Below, in pieces: positions 53,239 to 62,748 of a stretch of DNA of 64,000 bases. The notes below the pieces were generated by a model that worked only from the letters and a program-made list of their open reading frames with translations, ran no database searches and was not told where the DNA came from. The DNA comes from Streptomyces akebiae (GTDB lineage Bacteria > Actinomycetota > Actinomycetes > Streptomycetales > Streptomycetaceae). Each line of letters starts with the position of its first letter. Position 1 is the first letter of the stretch. The stretch covers positions 3,410,001-3,474,000 of the forward strand of contig NZ_CP080647.1 of the NCBI RefSeq assembly GCF_019599145.1, given 5' to 3'. The position numbers were made by a program, and so were the translations under genes.

Positions 53239-55293
53239 CTACGCCGACAGCTCGTCCCGCAGCGCGTCCCGCAACCGCGCCGCCCGCTCCGCCACCTCCG
53301 CCGGGCCGAGCGCCACGGCCCTATCGGCCCACCGCTTGCCCTCCGCCAGCTCACCCCGACGCGCGTAGACGAGCGCGAGCCGCAACGCCGCCCGCCCATG
53401 CCCCGCGTCGGCGGCGCGGGCCCACCACACCGCGGCCTCCGGCTCGCTGCCCTCCCGAGCCAGCAGCAGCCCCAGATTGAACGCCCCGTTCCGCGACCCG
53501 GACTCCGCCGCGACCCGGTACCACCGCGCGGCCTCGACCACGTCCCCCCGCCCGGCCGCCAGCATCCCGACCCGCACCTGCGCCCGACGATGCCCCTGCG
53601 AAGCGGCCCTCTCGTACCACTCCTCGCACTCGTTCTTCTCCCGCACGGGCTCCCCCAGCTCATGCGCGGGCGCGGGCGGACGGCGCGCGTCGAGCACGGC
53701 GGCCAGCCGGTACGCGGCCTCCGCGCTGCCCCCGCCGGCGGCACACCGCAGGTGACGCTCCGCGGCCCGCTCGTCACCGTCCCGCAGCCGCGCTATGGCG
53801 ACCTGGAGTGCCGCCTCGGTGTGCCCCGCCGCGGCCGCCCGCTCGTACCAGACCAGCGCCGTCGCGTCGTCACCCCGCCCGGCGAACAGAATGCCCAGGT
53901 TGAAGGCGGCGTCAACGCTGCCGGCCTCCGCGGCCTTGGAGAACCACGGCTCCGCGCCGGACGCGTCGCCAACCTGGAGCAGCAGGATGGCCAGCGCGTT
54001 CGCCGCCTCCCGGTGCCCGGCGTACGCGGCACGCCGGTACCACTGCTCGGCCTGCGCGGTCCGCCCCTGCTCGGCGCAGAGCAGCCCGAGGTTGTACGCG
54101 CCGTTGACGTCCCCGGCGTCCATCGCGGCCCGGTACCAGCGCTCGGCGGTCTGTGTCTCGCCGCGCTCGGCATGCAGCGCGCCCAGCGCGTTCGCCGCGT
54201 TTCCGTCGCCGTCCTGGGCGGCCCGCAACCACCACACGGCCGCGCTCTCGGTGTCGCCGGCGTCCCGCAGCAGGAACCCGAGCGCGCACGCGGCGCGCGG
54301 CTCACCGTCCTTGGCGGAGGTCAGGTACCAGCGCCCGGCCTCCTTGAGCTCACCGCGCCGCTCCAGGATCGCCCCGAGGTGCAGTGCGGCCCGCCGGTGC
54401 CCGCGCGCGGCGGCCTGCCGGTACCACTGCTCGGCCTCCTCGGCGGCACCCGTCCCGACACCGTTGTCGGCGCCGCGTCCCCCCGCGCCCACGGCAGGCC
54501 CGCCGTCACGCACGGCAGCACGCCCGTCCCGCGCGGGGGCACGACCCTCGCGCCCCCCGCGTCCCGCGTCACGCCCTTCTCGCACCGCTTCGCGGCTGCC
54601 GCTCCCGATCTCGAGCGCCGCGCGCGCGATCTTCCGCCCCTCGCGCACGGCGGCGCGCTCCTCCTGCTCCGCACGCTGGTCGAGCACCCGCGCGAGCCGG
54701 TACGCGGCCTCACGGTGCCCGCGCTCGGCGGCCACTCTCATCCACCGCTCGGCGGCGGCGTCACTGCGGTGCTCCAGCAGGTCGGCGAGCGCGTACGCCC
54801 CCAGGGCGTGCCCCTGCTCGGCGGACTGGCGCAGCCAGTATTCGGCGGCGGGTTCGTCGCCGCGCTCGCGGTGGTGCCGGCCGAGCGCGTGCGCGGCCGC
54901 GGCGGAACCGGCGACGGCGGCGACCCGCCACCAGCTGGCGGCCTCGTCGGCGTACCCACGCTGGTGCAGCAGGACACCCAGGTTGTTGGCGGCCGCGCGG
55001 TCCCCGGCGGCCGTGGCACCCCGCAGGCAGGGCTCGGCTCCGTCGAGGTCGCCGCGGCGCAGCAGCATGGCGCCGAGGACACTCATCGCCTCGGTGTCGC
55101 CTGCTTCGGCGGCGAGCCGCTGACGTGCCTCCTCGACGGCGTCCCCCGTCTCGTCCTCGTCCGCTGCCCGCACGGACTCGACCGACGAGGCGGACTCGGC
55201 GGGCATCACGAAGTCGGCAGGCAGCGCAATGTCGGCAGGCTGCGCAAACCGCCCTGTCTCCAACAGAGTTGCCTTGTCCCCCATAACGTCCAT
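53239..55293 (-). CDS. Sel1/TPR-repeat protein
   Basis: A 684-residue solenoid of many about 36-residue Sel1-like repeats (pattern AAxxLGxLxxxxGxxxxAExWYRxAAxxGHxxA), from about residue 60 to the C-terminus. It is interrupted at about 215-280 by a Gly/Arg/Ala-rich low-complexity insert (EGRDAGRGGREGRAPARDGR). No signal peptide is seen, so it is probably a cytoplasmic protein-interaction scaffold. The start is 55293, or 55284 nine bases later. It is flanked on both sides by identical initiator tRNA genes. Confidence 0.85.
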   Translation of the reverse strand: MDVMGDKATLLETGRFAQPADIALPADFVMPAESASSVESVRAADEDETGDAVEEARQRLAAEAGDTEAMSVLGAMLLRRGDLDGAEPCLRGATAAGDRAAANNLGVLLHQRGYADEAASWWRVAAVAGSAAAAHALGRHHRERGDEPAAEYWLRQSAEQGHALGAYALADLLEHRSDAAAERWMRVAAERGHREAAYRLARVLDQRAEQEERAAVREGRKIARAALEIGSGSREAVREGRDAGRGGREGRAPARDGRAAVRDGGPAVGAGGRGADNGVGTGAAEEAEQWYRQAAARGHRRAALHLGAILERRGELKEAGRWYLTSAKDGEPRAACALGFLLRDAGDTESAAVWWLRAAQDGDGNAANALGALHAERGETQTAERWYRAAMDAGDVNGAYNLGLLCAEQGRTAQAEQWYRRAAYAGHREAANALAILLLQVGDASGAEPWFSKAAEAGSVDAAFNLGILFAGRGDDATALVWYERAAAAGHTEAALQVAIARLRDGDERAAERHLRCAAGGGSAEAAYRLAAVLDARRPPAPAHELGEPVREKNECEEWYERAASQGHRRAQVRVGMLAAGRGDVVEAARWYRVAAESGSRNGAFNLGLLLAREGSEPEAAVWWARAADAGHGRAALRLALVYARRGELAEGKRWADRAVALGPAEVAERAARLRDALRDELSA

Positions 55294-55422
55294 CGTCGCA
55301 CCACCTGCAACCTGGGTACACCTGGTATACCGCAGCCATTGAGGTCACTACAGCGTTTTGTCGACATGCCCACAGAGCGACAAGTCAAACACAGATTTGC
55401 CGACCGCCCCAGGCAACACGTC

Positions 55423-55456
55423 GAAGGCCCGGATCCTTTAGAGGATCCGGGCCTTC
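55423..55456 (-). terminator. Terminator of the second initiator tRNA gene
   Basis: A perfect 14-bp inverted repeat (55423-55436 and 55443-55456) with a 6-base loop starts nine bases beyond the tRNA 3' end on the minus strand. Confidence 0.8.
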
Positions 55457-55464
55457 AACTTCAG

Positions 55465-55538
55465 TAGCGGGGACAGGATTTGAACCTGCGACCTCTGGGT
55501 TATGAGCCCAGCGAGCTACCGAGCTGCTCCACCCCGCG
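55465..55538 (-). tRNA. Initiator tRNA-fMet (CAT), second copy
   Basis: It is identical over all 74 bases to the tRNA at 53051, including the mismatched first acceptor position and the GGG/CCC anticodon stem. Each copy has its own unrelated terminator hairpin, so the duplication is functional and not a fragment. Confidence 0.96.
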
Positions 55539-55582
55539 CCGTTGTGTTGCAACCGTACCACGGCGCGGGACGGAGCCTCGCA

Positions 55583-58519
55583 TCAGCCGCTTCCGGAGCC
55601 TCCGTCGCCGCTCTGGTCGCTGTCCTCACTGCCGCTGCCGCCGGTCCCGTCGGCCTTGGCCTGCGCGTCCTCGGCCCGCTTCAGGGCGTCCTCCAGGTCC
55701 TGTTGGGCCCGGCCGTACGCCTCCCAGTCGCCGTCCTTGAGGGCCTGTTGCCCCTCGTCGAACGCCTTCTGGGCTTCCTCCAGGGCCTGTTGGACCGTCG
55801 GATCGCCGGACGCCGGCGGCTCGTCGGTGCCCTCGTCGCCGTCGTCCACCGGTGGCTCGGTGGGCGGCGAACCCTCGGTCTCGAACACCTTGTTGAGCGC
55901 CGCGTCGAGGGTGTCCTCGAAGGCCGTGTTGCCGCCGTAGGTGACCAGTACCTTGCGCAGCAGCGGGTACTTGAGCCCGCCGCCTCGCACATAGACGGGT
56001 TCCACGTAGAGCAGTCCGCCGTCGAGCGGGACCGTCAGGAGGTTGCCGTACTCGACCTGTGAGTCACCTCTCTTGAGGAGGCTGATCGTCTCGGCGATGT
56101 CCTGCTCGGAGTTGAACTGGCTCTGGACCTGCTTCGGTCCGTCGATCGGTTCGCTGGTCGGCAGTTTCAGAATTCTGATCTTGCCGTAGTCCTTGGTGCC
56201 CGCCTCGGCGTTGACCGCCACGAAGGCACTGAGGTTGTCCCGGCCGTTCGGCGTGAGCGTGGTGGTCAGCGAGAACGCCTGTTCCGTCTGGCCGGGCAGC
56301 TTCATGCTCAGGTAGTACGGCGGCACCGCGTTGCCCGACGTGTTGGTCGGGTCGTCCGGGACCTGCCACACCTCGCTGCCACTGAGGAACGTCTCGGCGT
56401 CCTTCACGTGATAGCGGGTCAGCAGTTCGCGCTGCACCTTGAACAGGTCCTGCGGGTACCGCAGATGGGCCAGCAGCGAGTCGGAGATGTCGTCCTTCGA
56501 CTCCACCGTGCCCGGGAACGCCTTCATCCAGGTCTTCAGGACCGGGTCCTGGGTGTCCCACTGGTAGAGCTTGACCTGACCCGTGTACGCGTCGACGGTC
56601 GCCTTCACCGAGTTGCGGATGTAGTTGACCTGGTTCTGCTGTGCCACCACCGCGCGCTGGCTGTTGTCCGCGGTCAGCGAGTCGGCCGTCGTGTCGCCCA
56701 GGGTGGTGCGGGAGGCGTACGGATAGCCGTTGGTGGTGGTGTACGCGTCGACGATCCACTGGATCTTGCCGTCGACGACGGCCGGGTAGGCGTCGCCGTC
56801 GATGGTCAGCCAGGGGGCGACCGCCTCGACCCGCTCCTTGGGCGTGCGGTTGTAGAGGATCCGAGAACCCTCGCCGATCGCACCGGAGTAGAGGATCTGC
56901 GGCTCGTTGAACGCCACCGCGTACGCCGCCCGGTTGACCGGGCTGGAGAGGTTGATCCCGCTGTTGCCCTTGTAGCTGGTGGTCTTCTCACCGCTGTCGT
57001 CGGAGTAGTCGATCTCGTCCTGGGGACCGCCGACGATCGAGTACTGGGTGGTCTTCTCGCCGTAGTAGACCCGCTGCTGGTACTCGCCCAGGTCGCCCTT
57101 GGACGGCAGGTCGGACTCGGTGAACACGGGACGGCCGCCGGAGGTGGCCTCGGTGCCCTTGGCGGCGACCACGCCGTACCCGTGGGTGTAGCGGAAGTGG
57201 TCGTTGATCCAGTTGTTCTTCGGGATGCCCGCCAGGTTCAGCTCGCGCAGACCGATGACGGTGTCCTGCTCCGCGCCGTCCTCGTTGCTGTACCGGTCGA
57301 CGTCCAGGTTCGTGGGGAACGCGTAGTAGTTCCTCATCTGCTGGAGCTGCTGGAACGTCGGCGAGACGATGTTCGGGTCGAGCATGCGGATGCTGGCCGT
57401 GGTGTCGGCGTCCTTGCGGAGCTTGGCCTTGTCCGTGGTGTCGCTGACGCCCGAGTACTCCTCGACGTCTGTCCCGTCGATGCCGTAGGCCTGCCGGGTC
57501 GCCGCCAGGTTCTTCTCGACGTACGGCGCCTCCTTGGCCTGCTCGTTCGGCTGGACCTGGAACTTCTGGACGATGGCCGGGTACAGCCCGCCGATGAGGA
57601 TCGCGGAGAGCACCATCAGGCCGAAGCCGATGACCGGCAGCTGCCAGGTGCGCCGCCAGATGGTGGCGAAGAACAGCAGCGCGCAGATCACGGCGATGCA
57701 GAACAGGATCGTCTTGGCCGGCAGGTAGGCGTTGGCGTCGACGTACCTCAGACCCGTCCAGTTGCCCGTCGCCTTGAAGTCGCTGGACTTCACGGCGAGC
57801 CCGTACCGGTCGAGCCAGTAGGCGACCGCCTTCAGGGCGACGAAGATACCGAGGAGCACCGACAGGTGCCCGGTGGCCGCGGCGGTGGCACGCGCGCCCG
57901 GGGAAGTGACCCTGAGGCCGCCGTAGAGGTAGTGCGTGAGCGCGGCGGCGATCACCGAGAGCACGGCCGCGGCGAAGCCGAAGCCGAGCAGGAAGCGGTA
58001 CCAGGGCAGGTCGAAGGCGTAGAAGGCGACGTCCAGATTGAACTGGGGGTCCTTCTGCCCGAACGACACTCCGTTCACCCACATCAGCCAGGTGCGCCAC
58101 TGCCCGGAGGCGGAGGCGCCGGCGATGAGGCCCACCAGGGAAGTGATCCCGAGGAGCAGCCACTTCTTGTAGGGCGCGATGCCCATGCGGTACCTGTCGA
58201 GGCTCTGCTGTTCCATCGACATCGCGCTCAGCGGCGGCCGCAGCCGGTGCGCCAGCCAGATGTTGAAGCCGACCGAGGCCGACATCAGCAGGCCGAAGAC
58301 GAAGAAGAGCCCGATCTTCGTCCACAGGGTGGTGGTGAAGACGGACGAATACTTCACCGACCGGTACCAGAGCCAGTCCGTCCAGAACCCCGCGAACATG
58401 ACGAACGCCATGCCGAGGACGGCAAGGACGCCCAGCGTCATGAGCAGGGTCCGGACACGTCGGGACGGTCGGCCCACTCTCATCCGCGGCCCCGTCGGGC
58501 CTCCGCCGCGGTCCGGCAT
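55583..58519 (-). CDS. UPF0182-family large membrane protein
   Basis: A 978-residue protein of the conserved actinobacterial UPF0182 family. Seven or so transmembrane helices occupy the first ~320 residues ([20 protein letters not shown] onward). A large extracytoplasmic domain of about 580 residues follows ([20 protein letters not shown] region), then an acidic, Gly/Ser-rich C-terminal tail with a helical [22 protein letters not shown] segment. Function is unknown. The start at 58519 ([12 protein letters not shown]) is used; a GTG or TTG about ten codons upstream is possible. Confidence 0.92.
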   Translation of the reverse strand: MPDRGGGPTGPRMRVGRPSRRVRTLLMTLGVLAVLGMAFVMFAGFWTDWLWYRSVKYSSVFTTTLWTKIGLFFVFGLLMSASVGFNIWLAHRLRPPLSAMSMEQQSLDRYRMGIAPYKKWLLLGITSLVGLIAGASASGQWRTWLMWVNGVSFGQKDPQFNLDVAFYAFDLPWYRFLLGFGFAAAVLSVIAAALTHYLYGGLRVTSPGARATAAATGHLSVLLGIFVALKAVAYWLDRYGLAVKSSDFKATGNWTGLRYVDANAYLPAKTILFCIAVICALLFFATIWRRTWQLPVIGFGLMVLSAILIGGLYPAIVQKFQVQPNEQAKEAPYVEKNLAATRQAYGIDGTDVEEYSGVSDTTDKAKLRKDADTTASIRMLDPNIVSPTFQQLQQMRNYYAFPTNLDVDRYSNEDGAEQDTVIGLRELNLAGIPKNNWINDHFRYTHGYGVVAAKGTEATSGGRPVFTESDLPSKGDLGEYQQRVYYGEKTTQYSIVGGPQDEIDYSDDSGEKTTSYKGNSGINLSSPVNRAAYAVAFNEPQILYSGAIGEGSRILYNRTPKERVEAVAPWLTIDGDAYPAVVDGKIQWIVDAYTTTNGYPYASRTTLGDTTADSLTADNSQRAVVAQQNQVNYIRNSVKATVDAYTGQVKLYQWDTQDPVLKTWMKAFPGTVESKDDISDSLLAHLRYPQDLFKVQRELLTRYHVKDAETFLSGSEVWQVPDDPTNTSGNAVPPYYLSMKLPGQTEQAFSLTTTLTPNGRDNLSAFVAVNAEAGTKDYGKIRILKLPTSEPIDGPKQVQSQFNSEQDIAETISLLKRGDSQVEYGNLLTVPLDGGLLYVEPVYVRGGGLKYPLLRKVLVTYGGNTAFEDTLDAALNKVFETEGSPPTEPPVDDGDEGTDEPPASGDPTVQQALEEAQKAFDEGQQALKDGDWEAYGRAQQDLEDALKRAEDAQAKADGTGGSGSEDSDQSGDGGSGSG

Positions 58520-58681
58520 CTGGAAAGCCAAGGTGCGCACCTCGAAGTTCGCTGTCGATACGTCAGGCCCGCGTCTACGGACCCTCCAGCGGCCCCGTGA
58601 TCGTAGGGGCCTCACCTATGCAACTTACTCACGCTTTACTCGGTTCCCGCTTCGGGGAACGAACGAGGCAGGATTGTGACC

Positions 58682-59224
58682 ATGTCCAACACTCCCATGG
58701 CAGCGAACCCCCTCACCCGGGCCGTCCTCGAGATCGACGAGTACGCCTCGGGCCTCGGCTGGGACCAGCCCGCTCGCCTCTTCGCCCTCGTGGATACCGC
58801 GCGTCTGCGGGACCAGGAACCCGCGCTCGCGGACCAGCTCGGTCTTCAGGAAGCGCCCGAGGCAGCCGGCCTCACCCCGATCGAGCAGGACGAGATCCCC
58901 GCCGGCAAGGCGCTGGACGAGTTCCTCGGCACCATCGCCTGGCCCGACGCGGTGGTCGGCTGCGCGCTGACCGTGGAGCGGCTGATGCTGCCGCCGTCCG
59001 CCGAGGCGTCGGTCCCCGAGGATCTCGACGGGGCCCGTCTCACCAAGTGGGTCGCCTCCCACCCGGACCGCCAGGAGGTCCGGATGACGGTCGCCGTCCT
59101 GCGTGACGGCTCCCGCGACTCGGCCCTGCGCCTGCGCGAGAAGGACACCCCGACGGAGGTTCTCACCGGCCCCGAGCTGGTCCCGGGCCTGGCGGAGGCC
59201 CTGTCCGCGACCTTCGTGGACTGA
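58682..59224 (+). CDS. PPA1309-family protein
   Basis: A 180-residue conserved actinobacterial protein with no known activity. It contains RAVLEIDEYASGLGWDQPARLFALVDTARL, a central AGLTPIEQDEIPAGKALDEFLGTIAWPD, and a C-terminal LRLREKDTPTEVLTGPELVPGLAEAL. It is divergent from the UPF0182 gene, and the pairing suggests shared regulation. The ATG at 58682 is chosen over a GTG two codons earlier. A strong terminator follows. Confidence 0.88.
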   Translation: MSNTPMAANPLTRAVLEIDEYASGLGWDQPARLFALVDTARLRDQEPALADQLGLQEAPEAAGLTPIEQDEIPAGKALDEFLGTIAWPDAVVGCALTVERLMLPPSAEASVPEDLDGARLTKWVASHPDRQEVRMTVAVLRDGSRDSALRLREKDTPTEVLTGPELVPGLAEALSATFVD

Positions 59225-59256
59225 TCTTCGGATCGACGACGATCCGATCTACGACT

Positions 59257-59291
59257 GTGGGGGCGCCCTCCGCCTGCGAGGGCGCCCCCAC
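59257..59291. terminator. Bidirectional hairpin terminator
   Basis: GTGGGGGCGCCCTC (59257-59270) and GAGGGCGCCCCCAC (59278-59291) pair perfectly around a 7-base loop, between the convergent PPA1309-like and PDZ-protease genes. Confidence 0.88.
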
Positions 59292-59318
59292 GCGCGCGTA
59301 CGCCGTCCTCTGCTCCTG

Positions 59319-60416
59319 TCAGCCCTTGGTCGTGCACTTCGGCAGGTCGGCCGTGTCGCCGGCCCGGATGTCCTTCAGGGCTCCGAGCGCGTCCTCGATG
59401 GTGTCGACCTTGACGAGGGTGAGTCCGCCGGGGGTGTCCTTGGCGGCCGCGGCGCAGTTGTCCTTGGGCGTCAGGAAGTACTCGGCGCCCTTGTCGCGCG
59501 CGCCGACCGTCTTCATCTCGATGCCGCCGATGGGGCCGACCTTGCCCTCGTCGTCGATCGTGCCGGTGCCGGCCACGAACTTGCCGCCGGTCAGATTGCC
59601 CGGCGTCAGCTTGTCGTAGATACCGAGGGCGAACATCAGCCCGGCACTCGGGCCGCCGACGTCGGCGAGCTTGATGTCGATGGTGAACGGGAAGGTGTGG
59701 TCGGTCCCGGCGGAGATCCCGACGATCGCCCGCTCCTCGCCCGTGTCGTCGGACTTGGCCGTGGTGATCGTGACCTTCTCGGTCTCGGTCGCCGTCCTGT
59801 TCGCCTTCTCGGCGGCGGCCTGCGCCTTGGCGGGCACGATGACGAAGTCGACGTCCTCGCCCGGCTTGTGCTTGGTGACCAGCTTCGCGACGTCCTCGGG
59901 CGCCTTGACCGCCGTGCCGTCGACGGACTTGATCACGTCACCGGCGTGCAGCTCGCCCTCGGCCGGCGAGTCCTTGAGAACGGTGGAGACGATCACCCAC
60001 GACTTCACCGGGATGTCCAGCTCCTTCAGGGCCGCGACCTTGGCGCTCTCCTGGGACTGGCTGAACTCCTCGGCGTTCTCCTGGGTCGACTGCTCCTCGG
60101 TCTTGCCGTCGGGATAGAGCGTGTCGTGCGGCACGACCTTGTTGTCGTGTGCCAGCCAGCCGTACACGGCCTCGACGAGGTTCATCCTGTAGTCGGCGCT
60201 GGTCACACGGACCGTGGTCATGTTCAGGTGCCCGGTCGTCGCGTACGTCTTGTGTCCCGAGATCTGCAGCACCGGCTCCCCGTCGTGCTCCCCGAGCGTG
60301 TTCACCGTCGGCCCCGGCGACATCTCCGAATAGGGCACGGGAATGATCACTCCCGCGCACAGGAGCGCGATCAGCATCAGGGTGGAGGCGAGCATCGTCG
60401 CGGTGCGGCGTGGCAT
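59319..60416 (-). CDS. PDZ-domain Lon-like (S16) serine protease, YlbL family
   Basis: A 365-residue membrane-anchored protease. A single N-terminal transmembrane helix (LASTLMLIALLCAGVIIPV) is followed by a PDZ domain (about 140-195: SPAEGELHAGDVIKSVDG). A Lon-type proteolytic domain holds Ser257 (GGPSAGLMF) and Lys302 (GIEMKTVGARDKGA) as the catalytic dyad. There is no ATPase domain. It faces the outside and would handle envelope or secreted proteins. Confidence 0.92.
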   Translation of the reverse strand: MPRRTATMLASTLMLIALLCAGVIIPVPYSEMSPGPTVNTLGEHDGEPVLQISGHKTYATTGHLNMTTVRVTSADYRMNLVEAVYGWLAHDNKVVPHDTLYPDGKTEEQSTQENAEEFSQSQESAKVAALKELDIPVKSWVIVSTVLKDSPAEGELHAGDVIKSVDGTAVKAPEDVAKLVTKHKPGEDVDFVIVPAKAQAAAEKANRTATETEKVTITTAKSDDTGEERAIVGISAGTDHTFPFTIDIKLADVGGPSAGLMFALGIYDKLTPGNLTGGKFVAGTGTIDDEGKVGPIGGIEMKTVGARDKGAEYFLTPKDNCAAAAKDTPGGLTLVKVDTIEDALGALKDIRAGDTADLPKCTTKG

Positions 60417-60488
60417 GGAACGACAGTACGGGACAGGCCTGTCAGTGCACCGTCGGGGCCGTCCGTCCGGGGGCCGGGTGCGAGGGCG

Positions 60489-60653
60489 TCAGCCGCCGGT
60501 GTGGGACCGCTCCATGGCCTCGCGGAAGCGCGAGTATCCCGCGAGTTCGGAGCCGTCCTCGATGCTCCTGCGGTTCCGGCTGGCCCAGCCACCCCACAGT
60601 CCGGCACCGATCGCGGCCACCAGTGGAATCAGCAACCAGGCGAGCGCCGCCAT
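60489..60653 (-). CDS. Small single-helix membrane protein
   Basis: A 54-residue protein: one helix (ALAWLLIPLVAAIGAGLWGGW), then a charged tail (ASRNRRSIEDGSELAGYSRFREAMERS). GGGAGG lies six bases before the ATG at 60653, which supports translation. It stands upstream of the PDZ protease on the same strand, 72 bases away, and could be co-transcribed. Function is unknown. Confidence 0.75.
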   Translation of the reverse strand: MAALAWLLIPLVAAIGAGLWGGWASRNRRSIEDGSELAGYSRFREAMERSHTGG

Positions 60654-60843
60654 GCCGGCCTCCCAACCCCTATGAAGCAACCACAACTGACTGATCAGCA
60701 GATTATCCGTCCGCCCCGTCAACGCTCTCGCCGGGGGGCGGGTTACGCAACCGGAACGCGCAGGGGTGGATTCCGGTCACGACCTCAGCAGGCTCCCACC
60801 CGACACCGGGACGTCTCCCGACCACCGCCCCTCACCGACGGCC

Positions 60844-61302
60844 CTACGCGCCGACCCATTCATCGGTGCCGTCGGAGAATTTCTGGTGCTTCCAGATGGG
60901 CACCTCGTGCTTCAGATCGTCGATCAGTCTGCGGCACGCCTCGAAGGCCTCGCCCCGGTGCGGACAGGACACGGCGACGACCACGGCCAGATCCCCGACC
61001 TTCAGGTTTCCCACCCGGTGCACCGCCGCCAGCGCCCGCACCGGGTAGTCGGCGACCACCTTCTCCGCGATCCGCCGCATCTCGGCCTCGGCCGTGGGGT
61101 GACACGAATAGCCGAGCTCGTCGACATCGGCGCCCCCGTCGTGGTTCCGCACGGTCCCCACGAACAGCGCGGTCCCCCCGGCCGCGTCGTCCCCGACCGC
61201 CTGGAACACCTCGTCGAGGGAGAGCGCCGTCTCCCGGATCCCGATCAGCTTGACGGGCTCCTCGGCCCGCCGCTCACCTGGGTGATCATCATTCACAGCC
61301 AT
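60844..61302 (-). CDS. moaE: Molybdopterin synthase catalytic subunit
   Basis: A 152-residue enzyme that inserts sulfur into precursor Z. FVGTVRNHDGG, YSCHPTAEAEMRRIAEKV, AAVHRVGNLKVGDLAVVVAVSCPHR and KHQKFSDGTDEW include the conserved catalytic lysines. MoaD is not adjacent, as is common in actinobacteria. The ATG at 61302 is the clearest start, giving a 20-residue leader before the fold. Confidence 0.94.
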   Translation of the reverse strand: MAVNDDHPGERRAEEPVKLIGIRETALSLDEVFQAVGDDAAGGTALFVGTVRNHDGGADVDELGYSCHPTAEAEMRRIAEKVVADYPVRALAAVHRVGNLKVGDLAVVVAVSCPHRGEAFEACRRLIDDLKHEVPIWKHQKFSDGTDEWVGA

Positions 61303-61445
61303 ACCCCCATCGTGCCCCACCCGACACCGGGACGTCTCCCTGCCGTGGCCGCGGGCACCTGTGCGGCTGGGCGACACAGGTGGGCGCAGCGGCACGCGCC
61401 GGCCGACGCGACCCGGCCCCCGGCCCAGACCGGCGAGGGCACCCC

Positions 61446-62558
61446 TCAACGCCTGCCCCGAGCCTTCCGCGCCCGCCGGACCAACGCCGCCGTACCCAGC
61501 AGCGCGACCGTCGCACCGGCGGCACCCGCAGCCGTCGCGTCCTTCCGCCCCAGCCTCCGTCCGGCCACCGTGTGCCGCCCGGCGACCTCCTCCAAGAGCT
61601 CCGCGAGCACTTCCTCGTTCGTCCACAGCGGCCGCCACCCGGCGTCGTGCAACCGGCTCCCGCTCACGACCCACGGGTACATCGTGTACGCCAGGTCCCC
61701 CGCCGGTGACGGCGTGAGCCCGATCCGGTGCAGCCGGGCGGCGGCCCCGAGCGCGACCGCGGACGGCAGCTCCATGCGCCGGATCCCGCTGAGCTCCTCG
61801 ACCTCCTCCTGCTCCAGCCACCCCTCGCATCCGACGGCCAGCTCCCCGTCGACCTTCTCCAGCACGGCGTACTCCAGCGCGCCGCAGAGGTCCTCGACGT
61901 GACAGAACTGCCAGGCGGGTCTCGACCCGGCCACCACCAGCAGTCGGGGCGACTCGAAATACCTGGTCAGCGCGGTGTCCGTCCCTCCGACAAGGGTCGC
62001 GGGACGCACCACGGTGACATTGAGGCCCGGATGGGCACGCGGCGCCCGGCGGGCGAGCCGCTCGATCTCCAGCAGGTCGCCGACCCCCGTGGCCTCGGCG
62101 GTCGCCCGCAGCTCGGCGTCCTCCGAGAGCGGCAGCTCGTTGTCCGGCAGCGCCCCGTAGACCATCGCCGACGTGCACAGCACGACCCGGTGCACCCCGG
62201 CCGCGGCGGCGGCCGTGAGCACGGTCTGCGTCCCGCGCACGTTGTACGCGCTGCGGGCCGCCGAGTCCGCCCCCAGGTCGAGATCGACGGCGAGGTGCAC
62301 CACCACGTCGGCCCCGCGCAGCTTCTCGGCGATCGCCGGGTCCCGCACATCCAGGATGTGCCACTGAGCGGCAGCGCACTCGCCGCGCCGCTCGTCGATG
62401 GCGATGACCTGCCGGATCTCGTCGGACTCGGCGAGCCGCTCCGTGAGCAGCGCTCCTACGCCGGACGCGGCACCGGTGACCGCGACGACGGGCCCGCGCA
62501 CGGCGGGACTGGTTGAGTGGTTTCGCGCTGCGCGAACCTGCGGATCTGGGGAACTCAC
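61446..62558 (-). CDS. NAD-dependent epimerase/dehydratase-like SDR protein
   Basis: A 370-residue extended-SDR protein. The Rossmann glycine motif is VTGAASGVGALL near residue 27, and LDVRDPAIAEKLRGADVVVHLA and the TSAMVYGALP active-site tyrosine follow. A C-terminal hydrophobic segment (AAGAAGATVALLGTAALV) plus RRARKARGRR suggests a membrane anchor. The substrate is unknown. The GTG at 62558 follows GGAG by eight bases; a longer frame would add unconserved residues. It lies upstream of moaE on the same strand. Confidence 0.85.
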   Translation of the reverse strand: MSSPDPQVRAARNHSTSPAVRGPVVAVTGAASGVGALLTERLAESDEIRQVIAIDERRGECAAAQWHILDVRDPAIAEKLRGADVVVHLAVDLDLGADSAARSAYNVRGTQTVLTAAAAAGVHRVVLCTSAMVYGALPDNELPLSEDAELRATAEATGVGDLLEIERLARRAPRAHPGLNVTVVRPATLVGGTDTALTRYFESPRLLVVAGSRPAWQFCHVEDLCGALEYAVLEKVDGELAVGCEGWLEQEEVEELSGIRRMELPSAVALGAAARLHRIGLTPSPAGDLAYTMYPWVVSGSRLHDAGWRPLWTNEEVLAELLEEVAGRHTVAGRRLGRKDATAAGAAGATVALLGTAALVRRARKARGRR

Positions 62559-62748
62559 CGGGCGTCTCCAGCGGTTGTCTTCAGTACGAACGCGGGTGAC
62601 GCGTACGTACCAGGTGGCATCCATCCTGCCGCAGGCCTTCGGTCGGCGGAGCACCGAGGCCTTAACCCGCCGTGGTGTCTACGCTGGGTGGTGTTCGGGC
62701 AGCCGTGCCGTCGGAGAAAACCGATGGCCCTATCAGCCGAGGAATCCC

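Noticed and set aside
53398..55467. 689-residue plus-strand open frame opposite the Sel1 gene
   Set aside because: It is a shadow of the repeat gene and includes the tRNA terminator; it has no domain signal.
55583..58600. Plus-strand open frame of about 730 residues opposite the UPF0182 gene
   Set aside because: The conserved membrane protein lies on the minus strand; the opposite frame has Val/Gly/Asp-rich shadow composition.
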